From the NCBI GenBank assembly GCA_003427395.1, contig BFEA01000486.1, forward strand, positions 284,991-305,630: a stretch of DNA of 20,640 nt, written 5' to 3'. Position 1 is the stretch's first letter; each line of letters starts with the position of its first letter. Origin of the DNA: Chara braunii (taxonomy: Eukaryota; Streptophyta; Charophyceae; Charales; Characeae). This document shows positions 1 to 7,863 of this stretch, in pieces. The notes beneath the pieces are model-generated. The model saw only the letters and a list, made by a program, of their open reading frames with translations. It had not been told where the DNA came from and did no database searches. A program made the translations under genes and the position numbers.

Positions 1-20
1 TATATATATATATATATATA
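1..20. repeat. (TA)n microsatellite at window edge
   Basis: The window opens with ten TA dinucleotides followed by a short T run. The tract is probably cut by the window edge, so its full length is unknown. Confidence 0.95.
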
Positions 21-35
21 TTTTTAAGGCCGTCT

Positions 36-720
36 TGTCCAGATTCGACAGGTAAAATTTTGTGCTAGACGATAACGTTCGAGGGTGCGGAGTGGAGCGA
101 AGGGATTACTCACTCTGGGATTTCCCTGAATCTGCATCAGAACAAAGGCGACCTTCGACATCTCGCAAGTGCCCAGAATTGTCGATGCGGAGGGGAGTCG
201 ACCCCTCTCGTTTTATATTTGTGCTTTAGAGAACATGGTCCGATTCTCGAAAACGGGCAGATTCATGCGTTTTTAGCACGAACATAGCACCAGGGAACCC
301 GACGCCAGGGCTGGTTGGGCTAGGCCCTACATATCGGTGTGGTTGCCATCTTGGGCGCGCAGAGGTGGCGCTCTCGCTTGCGCACTCGCTTGCGCACCTC
401 CGTGGCTGGTAGTTGCGGGCGACCTTGTTTCCGTTCTTCGCGCTCTCGGCTGCTTTTGGGAGGGACCACTCAGCAGCGCAGCTGTGTAAATTTACGAGCC
501 TCAATTTTGGTTCAGAGGTCGGTCGCGAGATTGTGATTGGTCTTGAGGAACTTGGGCGGCTTGCAGAATCAAATCCATGCGGCGAGTGGGAGCGCGGAGT
601 GACGTCGCTGGCGACTCGTGGCATCGTGGCGCGTGGCTTGGCGTGGCGTGTCGTGGTGTTGGATGGCGTGGCGTCGCGTGGAGTGGCATGGAGTGGCGAC
701 TGAGGGTGGAGGGGTTCAAG
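36..720 (+). repeat. Long direct repeat, copy 1
   Basis: This block is clearly homologous to 1163-1827, in the same orientation and collinear from TGTCCAGATTC at the start to GGCGACTGAGGG..TCAAG at the end. Shared landmarks are a CAGGTAAAAT string near the start, AGAACATGGTCCGA (about 231-244), TTTTTAGCACGAACATAGCACCA, ATTGTGATTGGTCTTGAGG (an inverted CCAAT pentamer), and a GTGGC-type array at the end. Copy 1 carries about 30 bp near 371-402, with a duplicated CGCTTGCGCA, that copy 2 lacks. The two copies sit about 440 bp apart, so they could be terminal repeats of a short (TRIM-like) element or a local segmental duplication. I found no TG...CA ends or target duplication to settle this. Confidence 0.85.
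604..705. repeat. Degenerate GTGGC/GTGTC array (copy 1)
   Basis: This is a run of imperfect 5-mers of the GTGGC or GCGTG type near the 3' end of repeat copy 1. On the minus strand it reads as a spurious His-Ala-Thr-Pro-Arg repeat, which is why long open frames appear here. The counterpart in copy 2 is longer and more regular. Confidence 0.8.
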
Positions 721-1038
721 ATGGACAGCCTCGAGCACGAGAGTGGGAACGCAATCGAGTCTGCCGAGAATCCATTAAGTGTGCTTGAGGGGAGCGGGAC
801 AGACCTGCTCATTGGCTGTTCAAGCTTGCTTCCCTTGATTGGGTTCATCGTGGCTTGCGTTTGCTGTTCCTGTGTGCTAGAGGAAGAGGTGGTGGTGGCG
901 TCAATGGCGTTGGCCTTGGCTGTGCGTGACGGGCAGCATGCAGCGTTTCTTGGGGTGCGTTCGACTTCACCTCACACTCCAGAGCTCCATTCATGCTCTT
1001 GCGCCTGCTCCTCTGCTCCCCCTTTTGTTTCTTTCTGA
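721..1038 (+). CDS. Possible 105-residue membrane protein (unrecognised)
   Basis: An ATG at 721, with A at -3 and G at +4 (a good eukaryotic start context), opens a 105-codon frame to a stop at 1036-1038. The N-terminal 30 residues are acidic (MDSLEHESGN...). They are followed at about residues 37-58 by a hydrophobic, Cys-rich stretch (LLPLIGFIVACVCC) that could span a membrane once. The start lies exactly where similarity between the two ~0.7-kb repeats ends, so the repeat copy would act as upstream region or 5' UTR. A possible splice donor (GGGGTGCGT, about 952-960) would shorten the coding part to about 77 residues. I recognise no family. The frame is short enough to be chance, and the Cys/Ser-rich C-terminal third looks non-coding. 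Confidence 0.22.
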   Translation: MDSLEHESGNAIESAENPLSVLEGSGTDLLIGCSSLLPLIGFIVACVCCSCVLEEEVVVASMALALAVRDGQHAAFLGVRSTSPHTPELHSCSCACSSAPPFVSF

Positions 1039-1132
1039 CCGACCGGAGTCGAATGTCCTTCCGTGACGCGGTAGAATAGTGCGGAATGATGGGAAGGGCT
1101 ATTTGTGGCAGCGCAACGGTATCTTGTTTGAA

Positions 1133-1160
1133 CTTTTTTTTCTTTTTTCTTTTTTTGTTT
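1133..1160. repeat. T-rich tract before repeat copy 2
   Basis: A 28-base, almost pure T/C stretch sits immediately before the second long-repeat copy. Copy 1 is likewise preceded, a few bases away, by the TA/T tract at 1-25. The tract could be a degenerate poly(T) or a pyrimidine tract; no function can be assigned. Confidence 0.7.
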
Positions 1161-1162
1161 CC

Positions 1163-1827
1163 TGTCCAGATTCAACAGGTAAAATCTTGTGCTACACGAT
1201 AACGTTCGAGGGTGCGCAGTGGGACCAAGGGATTACTCACTCGGAGATTTCCCTGAATAGACATCAGAACAAAGCCGGCCTTCAGCATCTCACAAGTGCC
1301 CAGAATTGCCGGTGCGGAGGGGAGTCCACCCCCTCTCTTTCTATGTTTGTGCTTTAGAGAACATGGTCCGAGTCTCGAAAATGGGCAGGTTCATGCTTTT
1401 TTAGCACGAACATAGCACCAGTGGACCCGACGCCATGGTTGGTGGGGCTAGGCCCCATGGGTGTGGTTGCCTTCTCGGTCGCGCAGAGGTGGGGTGGCTG
1501 GTAGTGGCGGGCGACCCAGTTTCCTTTCTTGGCCCTCTCGACTGCTTTTGGGAGGGACCACGCAGCAGGCAGATGTGAGAATTTACGAGCCTCAATTTTG
1601 GTTCGGAGGTCGGTCGGGTCGGTCGGGAGATTGTGATTGGTCTTGAGGAACTTGGGCGGCTTGCGGAATCAAATCCGCGCGGCGCGTGGGAGCGCGGAGT
1701 GAAGCTGGCGACTCGTGGCGTTGTGGCGCGTGGCTTGGCGTGGCGTGTCGTGGTGTTGCGTGGCGTGGCGTGGCGTGGCGTCGCGTGGCGTCGAGTGGCG
1801 TGGCGACTGAGGGCGGAGGGGGTCAAG
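1163..1827 (+). repeat. Long direct repeat, copy 2
   Basis: This is the second copy of the block at 36-720, collinear over its whole length with scattered substitutions and indels. It lacks the ~30-bp CGCTTGCGCA insertion but has extra GGTCG units near 1607-1630 and a longer GTGGC array at 1712-1806. Similarity stops at TCAAG (1827). After it comes a GT microsatellite, rather than the open frame that follows copy 1. Divergence is spread evenly, so the duplication is not recent. Confidence 0.85.
1712..1806. repeat. GTGGC pentamer array (copy 2)
   Basis: Imperfect 5-bp units of GTGGC and GTGTC, with several consecutive perfect GGCGT units around 1762-1806. It is the expanded homologue of the array at 604-705. 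Confidence 0.85.
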
Positions 1828-1848
1828 GGGATTGTCCGTTCGTGTTTT

Positions 1849-1959
1849 GTGTGTGTGTGTGTGTGTGTGTGCGTGTGTGTTGTGTGTGTGCGCTTGAGTG
1901 CGCGTGTTTGCGTGCGTGTGCGTGTGCGTGTGCGTGCGTGTGCGTGCGTGTGCGTGTGC
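1849..1959. repeat. (GT)n / (GTGC)n microsatellite
   Basis: About 110 bp of GT dinucleotides interspersed with GC, forming GTGTGC units toward the end. It explains the Cys/Val-rich spurious frames in this part. Confidence 0.95.
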
Positions 1960-2940
1960 TGATCGCCGCCACTCCAGATGCCCTTGGCAGAGGTGAGTAA
2001 GTTTCCGACGCGGCGTGTTATCTAAACTTCTTGTGTACTCGAGAAAAGTCTATGGCACAGAGTGTCATGGCTTGAGAATCTTAAGCAAGGTGCGCATTTC
2101 AGGAAGAAGGGGTTTCAGCCCCCGAGCCTGGCCGTTGAGCGGAAAAGCTGGAGGACGGGGTTGGACAAAAGGCGAAGGGATAACGACAGTGAGGAGGTTT
2201 GCCTACTACGCAGTCTCCCCGTCGTCATACGATCGCTCGCAGAGTGGAGACTATTCGTCCAGACAATTAGGAGGTTGCTTGTTTATTCCCCGTCGTCAAT
2301 GGAGCCATGGCGATGACGCGCTCTCAGAGATTCTCTGTCAGTTAGCGATGCTGGCAGATGATGGCGGTCATTCGATAACGGACGCGATACCGCGAATAAG
2401 AAGGTGGTCTACTGTTGGGGTGTTAGGCGAGACAGTGAGGGAGAGGATGCGGAATCCGGGCTAGGAGGAGGAGGGTACGACGGAAAAGAAGAGACTTATG
2501 TGTGGGCTATTGAGGAGGAGGAGGCGGAATTGGGGGAAACGGGAGGGTATTTATGGACAGGAACCGGGCGTTTCATGGATGCCAATAGCGGTAAATCGTC
2601 TAGACGATTCGAGCAATCCGCGCTTTGATTTTATGGACAGGAGGCGGCGTCACGACTACCGGCGGAAAGAAGAAAAAGAGGAGTGGGAATGGCGTGCGCT
2701 TGCGGACGGGGTGTTCTCTGGCCTATGAAGGAACGTGAAGGTGCACGAAAGCATGGTTTGGCGATTTGAATGTCATCATTTTCTGGCGTAACGACCCTCT
2801 CTCGCCGGTTTCTAGATATGAAATAAAGCCGGACACTGGGCCCGGGTTGGGCGCCCATAGAAACTGCCCACTCAACCGCAGCAAAATTGGTACCGCAGCA
2901 AAATTGGTGGTACGAGAGGACTTAGAGCTCCCGTCGCTAT
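1960..2940. other. No recognisable gene
   Basis: Frames of 60-149 codons exist here, the longest being 2015-2464 on the + strand. None has a recognisable domain, a coherent composition or flanking splice signals. An AATAAA at 2821-2826 has no transcript it can be tied to. Confidence 0.6.
2875..2908. repeat. 17-bp tandem duplication
   Basis: The 17-mer ACCGCAGCAAAATTGGT occurs twice back to back with no mismatch. Confidence 0.95.
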
Positions 2941-2948
2941 CCATTGTC

Positions 2949-2992
2949 CATACATCCATGAGCTCATCCATTCATCCATTTATCCATCCATA
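2949..2992. repeat. Degenerate (CATC)n tract
   Basis: Repeated CATCCAT and CATCCATT units, interrupted by GAGCT. Confidence 0.8.
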
Positions 2993-3027
2993 GATCTCTC
3001 TCGAGCTATTCATCAATCGTATCTACC

Positions 3028-3051
3028 CCTCTCTTCTCTCTCTCTCTCTCC

Positions 3052-3082
<31 letters not shown>

Positions 3083-3083
3083 T
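3028..3083. repeat. (CT)n microsatellite
   Basis: About 55 bp of CT dinucleotides with a few TC/CC interruptions. It lies about 260 bp upstream of the exon start at 3342. CT tracts are common in plant 5' regions, but no specific role is shown. Confidence 0.9.
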
Positions 3084-3298
3084 CAGCCGTTCCCTCTCTT
3101 TCACTGCGTGACGTCGTTTATCACACATTCTGTCTACATTTCATCCCATCAATCAATCAATCGACCGATCGCGGGAGAGGCCTGCTGGGTGGAGTCGAGG
3201 GCGGTGATTCGGCGGCCGGAGGTGGGAAGGAATCGGGGGAGGATCAAGAATAGGTGATAGGTAAACTAGTTAAGAGCTGGGGGGTGGAGAGTAGGCAA

Positions 3299-3310
3299 GG
3301 GGGGGGGGGG
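3299..3310. repeat. G12 homopolymer
   Basis: Twelve consecutive G bases lie 31 bp upstream of the proposed start codon at 3342. The tract could form a G-rich structure in a 5' leader, and it is also a place where the read length may be unreliable. Confidence 0.9.
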
Positions 3311-3341
3311 TCAATATAGGTTTCGGTGGAGGCTGTTAAGG

Positions 3342-3675
3342 ATGCAGACCATCAGCTCAGGCGCTCCGGCTTTGGCGGGAGGCGTTGCCAGTGGCAGTCC
3401 GGTCGTCGGCGGAGTACCGGTCCATCATGCGGACCGTTCGGCAGCGGCAGCGGCATCTCTCGCGGCAAATGGCATCATTCCTGCTGCCCCTGCAGGGCCT
3501 TCTCCCTTCGTAGCGACTCCAGGAGTGCCCGTTCTCGTGGACCAGCCTCCGCAGCAGTCCACATCTCCTCTCGCGGCAGCTCCCACACTTGGAATTCAGT
3601 CCGGCCCATTCTTAACCGCCGGCATTGTACCTGCTTCTACTCAAATATTCGGCACTGCGCCGGGACGCGCTAGAG
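3342..3675 (+). CDS. First visible host exon: Ala/Pro/Gly-rich protein N-terminus
   Basis: The start was chosen at 3342 because it has A at -3 and gives a frame with coherent composition. The exon encodes 111 residues plus one base (phase 1). It is rich in Ala, Pro, Gly, Val and Ser, with short-range repeats such as ASGSPVVGGVPV, an Ala run (SAAAAASLAA, about residues 33-42) and QPPQQS (about 69-73). This is typical of a disordered N-terminal region of a nuclear or RNA-binding regulator. It has no Lys and few charged residues before the end, which reads GRAR. At 3675/3676 the sequence GAG|GTACGT is a strong donor. Beyond it the composition turns pyrimidine-rich, as expected of intron, even though the frame stays open to 3974. 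The gene is not recognised. The exon could also be internal, with a different true start. Confidence 0.55.
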
Positions 3676-3681
3676 GTACGT
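3673..3681 (+). promoter_or_regulatory. Splice donor GAG|GTACGT
   Basis: The donor matches the eukaryotic consensus at almost every position. Downstream DNA (3680-4120) is pyrimidine-rich, with many TCTTT and CCTCTT words, consistent with an intron. It leaves the reading frame in phase 1. Confidence 0.55.
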
Positions 3682-4620
3682 CCGACGTCCCCTTGTTCAT
3701 CCTCCCCTCCTCCGTGGCCCCTCCCCTCCCCGCCTTGCCTCTGCCTGTGCCTCTTTGCTCCCTTCCCACGGGCTCTTTCTATCGTCCTTCCACGGATTTA
3801 CCACTTTCAACTTCTTTGCCGCGCGCGCGCGCTTCCATCCCCTGCTCCCATTCTCTTTGTCAGCTTCTCTTTCGTGGTGGAATTTCCGGCGTATCGAGAG
3901 CAGCCTTCCGCTCTCTTTTCCACAATATTAGCTTTCGCGCTTCACCTCATTCATCGGCCTTCGCCATTGTCTGATCTTTATGTCGCTTTATGTCGCTTGT
4001 CTCTTTTCCTGTATCCCAACTTTCACGTTCTCCAATTCGGATTGATCTGATCTTTATGTCGCTTGTCTCTTTCCTCGCCTCTGCGTGACTTGTTGTTCCC
4101 TGCTAGTAGTGCCTCCGGTTCGCTCCACCCTGCCGATTTACGCACGAGGTCGTATCTCCGGCGTTTCACGGCAAAGTGCCCCCCTTCCCCCTCCATTTCG
4201 CGCAGTGTCAGTGATCTCTGTACAACCTCTCTCTGCTTCTCGTGTCTGCTGGCTATTGCTGTGGTCTTGGTAAGGATTCGGATGCAGCTTATCTCTGCTT
4301 CTTGTGTTAGGCCGCTCCCCTCTGTTCGTACGTCTCCTTGTTTTCCGTCTGTGAGGTAATGCCCGTCTGTGACGTAATGCTGCAGTCAAGTAAAAGCCAA
4401 CTCATCCAAGCGCCCAGGTACAGAAGTGTGCGTGTTAGAGCCTAGGTAGCAATAAGCGCCGCAATGCAATTAAATGAGTAATTGAATTGGGGAAGCGATC
4501 TCTTAATAATCTTTTCACTCAAGTATGCCTCCACTTTTGTCTAGCATGGCCCTCACCGTGAGCTCTTACATCTTTTTCCATTTTTATATTCTTCCTACGA
4601 GCCCACAGCTCCGTCTTCCG
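3676..4620. other. Intron-like pyrimidine-rich DNA
   Basis: This stretch is strongly T/C-biased on the + strand. A short GTCTGATCTTTATGTCGCTT-type string recurs (near 3966 and 4047), suggesting a local duplication. I see no domain or RNA gene. Pro/Ser/Leu-rich frames here follow from the base bias. Confidence 0.6.
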
Positions 4621-4625
4621 CCCCC

Positions 4626-4627
<2 letters not shown>

Positions 4628-4672
<45 letters not shown>
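4628..4672. repeat. (CT)n microsatellite
   Basis: An almost uninterrupted CT array of about 45 bp, preceded by a C run. Confidence 0.97.
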
Positions 4673-4673
<1 letters not shown>

Positions 4674-4813
4674 GCGAGGACAACAGCTCCCATTCCCAAG
4701 TCCCTCTTGCCTTTGTTCGCTGCTGCGGAGAGCACGTCGGCTTTTTCTTTGGCGGACTCTTTCTTCCACGGCTTACGAGTCCTCAGTCCCGCCGGCTTCT
4801 TGGTTCATCGCCC

Positions 4814-4950
4814 CTCGTTAACTTTTCCCGCCAATGTAACAACCGCCCCTCGTGAACTTTTCCCGCCAATGTAACAACCGCGCCTCGTTAACTTTTCTCG
4901 CCAATGTAACAACCGCGCCTCGTGAACTTTTCCCGCCAATGTAACAACCG
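4814..4950. repeat. Four 35-bp tandem units with E2F/CCAAT motifs
   Basis: Four copies of a 35-bp unit, the last about 3 bp short, follow the pattern CTCGTKAACTTTTCCCGCCA followed by ATGTAACAACCGCSC. Copies 1 and 3 carry GTTAAC and copies 2 and 4 carry GTGAAC, so the array looks like a duplicated 70-bp dimer. Each unit holds TTTTCCCGCC (TTTTCTCGCC in copy 3), which fits the E2F consensus TTTSSCGC known from plants and animals, overlapping a CCAAT pentamer. The array sits about 1.1 kb inside the presumed first intron. That the motifs bind E2F or NF-Y here is inference. Confidence 0.9.
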
Positions 4951-5050
4951 GAGCTTGGGTCCGAAGGGCGTCTTTTGGTTCTTTCACGGGCGATTGTCCG
5001 TGCGGACGGCCTTTCTAGGTCGAGAGACCCATGTGGGTGCAAAGTGCAAA

Positions 5051-5080
5051 GACTCTCTCTCTCTTTCTCTCTATCTAGCA
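5051..5080. repeat. Short CT tract
   Basis: CT dinucleotides with TTT and TAT interruptions, directly upstream of the 21-bp direct repeat. Confidence 0.8.
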
Positions 5081-5081
5081 C

Positions 5082-5143
5082 AGCCGTTAGGTGCGTACCG
5101 TGCGGACGGTCTTTCTACAGGGAGCCGTTAGGTGCGTACCGTG
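5082..5143. repeat. 21-bp direct repeat, period 41
   Basis: The string beginning AGCCGTTAGGTGCGTACC and ending GTG occurs at 5082-5102 and again at 5123-5143. A related string (CCGTGCGGACGGCCTTTCTA) occurs upstream at about 4998-5017 and again, with one change, between the copies. A short segment has therefore been duplicated more than once. Confidence 0.9.
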
Positions 5144-5255
5144 AACCCTTCGGTGGACACGCTGATCCATCATGTGGGCAGGACGAGTCGTTACGTAGCT
5201 CGTTTGGCCGTCAAGTACGCGGAGGACAGCATTAGTGGGAATGAGTTGCGAAGTC

Positions 5256-5402
5256 CTGAAGGATCGCAGGTGCAGCTCCCCACCAATAGATGGAGTGACC
5301 AAGCAGACCTAGTAGGAGGGGATATGCTCGTATCACCCACCCTACTAGATTCTGCAGAGTCTTACAAAAAAAAAAAAAAAAAAAAAAAGAACTGAAGGAT
5401 CG
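5256..5402 (+). mobile_element. Poly(A)-tailed retroposed insert with 11-bp target duplication
   Basis: CTGAAGGATCG occurs at 5256-5266 and again, perfectly, at 5392-5402. Between them lie about 99 bp of unique sequence followed by A23 (5366-5388) and GAA. A flanking duplication plus a 3' A tail is the signature of LINE-machinery retroposition, as in SINEs or processed RNAs. The body contains a foldback at 5309-5348 (CTAGTAGG...CCTACTAG, with the inner GGGGATA pairing with TATCACCC). I see no clear Pol III A and B boxes, so the source RNA is unidentified: a short SINE, a 5'-truncated SINE, or a structured non-coding RNA. Confidence 0.6.
5309..5348 (+). other. Hairpin inside the retroposed insert
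   Basis: The 8-bp outer arms are perfect. The stem continues with one small bulge to a six-base loop (TGCTCG), giving about 15 paired positions in 40 nt. This suggests the retroposed RNA was structured. Confidence 0.7.
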
Positions 5403-5777
5403 GATCGTTCGTCGTCTGGTGACTCCCCCTATCCACCATTGCAGCTTACGTTTTTCTCCGCTTCCTTGATAAGGTAGCAGAAGAACGGGTTGCTCCCATA
5501 TAGATGCCGTTTTCATTCGCCCTTCTTGTGAATGCGCGACTTGACCGGGTTCAAGGTTCGTTTTATTACCATTTTTTCATACGCCCACATCTTTTCCTCT
5601 TCAGCTGCGCTTCTCTTTCAGCGCGCTTCCTGTTTCCCGGCGAGGAGCAGGAGTGTTCTTCCTCCGCCTCTTCTCCACAAAGCTTGCTGGCCGTCCTCTT
5701 CCATGTTCAGCGTGGAACACTTCAGCGATCGATGACGTAATTGGCGCAGTCGTTATTGCGGATGTGTTTGTCAACAG

Positions 5778-5843
5778 AGACAGACTTTTGATGAAAATGA
5801 CATTCTTCAGTCAGCAACACGACAGCTTGTGAATAAGAGGAAG
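5778..5843 (+). CDS. Candidate 66-nt internal exon
   Basis: A CAACAG acceptor (ending 5777) and a strong AAG|GTGAGA donor (5843/5844) bracket exactly 22 codons in phase 0: RQTFDENDILQSATRQLVNK plus RK. The peptide is hydrophilic, has no low-complexity bias and looks helical, unlike surrounding frames. Its exit phase fits the acceptor at 20585. Its entry phase does not fit the donor at 3675, so another exon would be needed. The acceptor's pyrimidine tract is weak (TGTTTGTCAACAG). An alternative acceptor at CATTCTTCAG (ending 5810) would give a 33-nt exon in the same frame. No family recognised; a chance match is quite possible. Confidence 0.25.
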
Positions 5844-6288
5844 GTGAGAGAGTATGAGACAGCAAACAGTAGAGTAAAAGGCATAGAGAATGACGAAAGA
5901 CGGGGAAACCGACGCAAGGTAGCTGAGAAAAAGCTCACGAACGCGACTTCACTCGAAAAATGTTACCTAAGCTCCAGTGCACGGGCTAAAAAAAGTAACT
6001 TGTGGGCGATCGACCCGGCTGAAGATATCCTCTTTTCGGCGCCAAACAGACCGTCCGACGAACGAGATTTCCACTTTGCTCCGACTTTTCGGGTTGAGAT
6101 GACGAACACGTGCGGACCCGACGCGCTTGTTTTTCGCCTTTTTCAACCTTCTTATCGCCGCGGTTATCGCCGCGGAAGCAGTCGGCACTGCTGCCGCTGG
6201 TTGTGTTTCGACCACCTTCCCCCCCACACCTTCTCTCCATTTTTGTTATCTGTGCGAGAGATTGGATATACTTTGCGTGTTTGTACAT
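5844..6288. other. No recognisable gene
   Basis: A + strand frame is open from 5736 to 6410 and the minus strand is open in parts, but neither has a recognisable motif. Its last third is a translated ATCT microsatellite. A 12-bp TTATCGCCGCGG duplication lies at about 6152-6175. Confidence 0.55.
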
Positions 6289-6318
6289 CTACATCTATCT
6301 ATCTATCTATCTACCTAC

Positions 6319-6358
<40 letters not shown>

Positions 6359-6370
6359 ATATCTACCTAG
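6289..6370. repeat. (ATCT)n tetranucleotide microsatellite
   Basis: About 80 bp of ATCT (CTAT) units with ATCTACCT variants. It is the source of Tyr-Leu-Ser-Ile spurious peptides. Degenerate ATCT and CTGT words continue with gaps to about 6800, suggesting an old, decayed, larger array. Confidence 0.97.
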
Positions 6371-6830
6371 ACGTATGGAAACATCTATATCTACATACAC
6401 CAATCTTTAGGCAGTATTGTTGCCTCCTGCTTATTTCTTTCTTGATCTCCTCTTCCGCGGCGTTATAATCACTTATCGGGTGTGACAATATCTATCTGCT
6501 TATATCTGTCTGCCTATATCTGTATTTATCTATCTATGTCGATCTGTGTACAGCTCCATCTCTGTATCTATTGATCCTTATCGCTCGATCTATGTGTATC
6601 TGGCTGTCTACCCATCCGTCCATTGATGTACCTTCCTCGCCCTCTCTTCGTATTCATCCCTTCCTGTGCACACAGTTATGTCTATCTGTTTATGATGTTT
6701 ATCTATCTACTTGTTCGCCCGCCTGTCTTCCAATATGTCGGTTTGTAATCTAATCTTCTACCTATCTATTTATCTGCCCATCTTTCTACCTACCCCTATC
6801 CTATTTGCGCGTCTCTCTCGTGCTCAAGGA
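6371..6830. repeat. Decayed CTAT-rich region
   Basis: Scattered TATCTATCT, CTGTCTAC and CCATCCGTCC words without a fixed period. This looks like an old tetranucleotide expansion broken up by mutation. No gene seen. Confidence 0.6.
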
Positions 6831-6925
6831 GTCCCAGGAATGATCAATTACGCCTATTGGCAACCTGAACTCCGATGCCAAGCAATCGTGTGTCCGAGGG
6901 ACTGTACTAGCTGATAACACGAACT

Positions 6926-7059
6926 GTGATGGATGCCTCTGCGTGATGGATGCCTCTGCGTGATGGATGCCATCTGCGTGATGGATGCCATCTGCGTGAT
7001 GGATGCCTCTGCGTGATGGATGCCATCTGCGTTATGGATGCCTTTGCGTGATGGCTCTG
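6926..7059. repeat. 17/18-bp minisatellite
   Basis: About 7.5 units of GTGATGGATGCCTCTGC, alternating between a 17-bp form (CCTCTGC) and an 18-bp form (CCATCTGC). The leading string ACGAACTGTGATGGATG occurs at about 6919 and again at about 7071, after the array, so the array lies between copies of a slightly larger unit. Confidence 0.92.
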
Positions 7060-7170
7060 ATAAGACGCATACGAACTGTGATGGATGGCTCTGCGTGTTG
7101 GCCGAAATCTACTGCTGAGTAATAAACAAGCGAGAGAGGTGGAAGCGAGCATTGAGCTTGAGCGATCAAC

Positions 7171-7274
7171 GCCACATTCTCAGTGTGGTCCCCTCTTCTA
7201 CCCCAAGAAGATCTTCAGCTGCCGTTGTGTGGGAATGAAGGCCACATTGTCGGTGTGATCTGCTCTTCTACCCC
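7171..7274. repeat. 34-bp imperfect direct repeat, period 70
   Basis: Copy 1 (7171-7204) and copy 2 (7241-7274) both run from GCCACATT to CTCTTCTACCCC and differ at about five positions. They are separated by 36 bp. No coding role seen. Confidence 0.8.
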
Positions 7275-7641
7275 TAGGAATAGGGTATTCAAAAGAAGAA
7301 AACGAGAGAAAGAACATGAGATGGCGACGATGGTTTGAAGAAGACTGTTAACCTCGTCAGAAGACGGTAATAACTCACAAACTCCTGTGTTGCGTCTTTC
7401 AAAGCATGCGACGGCAACCTTATCCGACTGAACAAGGCCCGAATAGCCGCAGGCGCTTTCATGTCTTAATATCCCAATCCCATGAAAGCACTTTCCACTG
7501 TCTTGGAGAACACTACTACTGAATGCATCAAAGAAACTACCTTGCGTTGCGTGTTTATGGAAAGGAAACTTTTTAAAGAAAGAAACGAAGTGGAACAAAA
7601 CTAACTAAGAAAGAAGATTGAATGAGCGGTTCTGGCGTGCG

Positions 7642-7863
7642 CAGAAAAGATGCCATATTTTTCATACTGGCATGCACGCGCAGAAAAGATGCCATAGTTT
7701 CCATACTGGCATGCACGCGCAGAAAAGATGCCATAGTTTCCATACTGGCATGCACACGCAGAAAAGATGCCATATTTTCCAAACCGGCATGCATGGGCAG
7801 AAAAGATGCCATATTTTCCGAACCGGCATGCATGCACATAAAAGATGCCATATTTTTCATACG
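7642..7863. repeat. 39-bp minisatellite, nearly six units
   Basis: Units start at 7642, 7681, 7720, 7759, 7798 and 7837, exactly 39 bp apart: CAGAAAAGATGCCATAGTTT followed by CCATACTGGCATGCACGCG. Because 39 is divisible by three, all frames stay open and give spurious 13-residue repeats on both strands. Every full unit contains ATGCCA...TGGCAT, a 6-bp inverted repeat with a 12-nt spacer. Middle units are most alike and the last two drift (AAACCGG, CATGGGCAG, CATAAAAG), as expected for unequal crossing-over. There is no sign of real translation. Confidence 0.95.

Noticed and set aside
226-848. Long minus-strand frames with His/Pro/Arg/Thr repeats (also 1401-1826)
   Set aside because: They are translations of the GTGGC-type array on the opposite strand; composition follows the repeat and no domain is present.
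2015-2464. 149-codon + strand frame
   Set aside because: No recognisable motif, overlapping open frames on the same strand, and no splice or start context. Length alone does not support a gene.
2829-2875. Short similarity (ACTGGGCCCGGG.TTGG) to the gypsy LTR start region
   Set aside because: Only about 20 bp resemble the LTR and the similarity does not extend, so a solo LTR cannot be claimed.
3676-3974. Continuation of the 3342 frame past the splice donor
   Set aside because: Composition changes abruptly to Pro/Leu/Ser/Cys from a pyrimidine-rich strand right after GAG|GTACGT, so intron is the better reading.
5736-6410. 225-codon open + strand frame
   Set aside because: Its last third is a translated ATCT microsatellite and no domain is recognisable. 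Only the part at 5778-5843 was kept, as a weak exon candidate.
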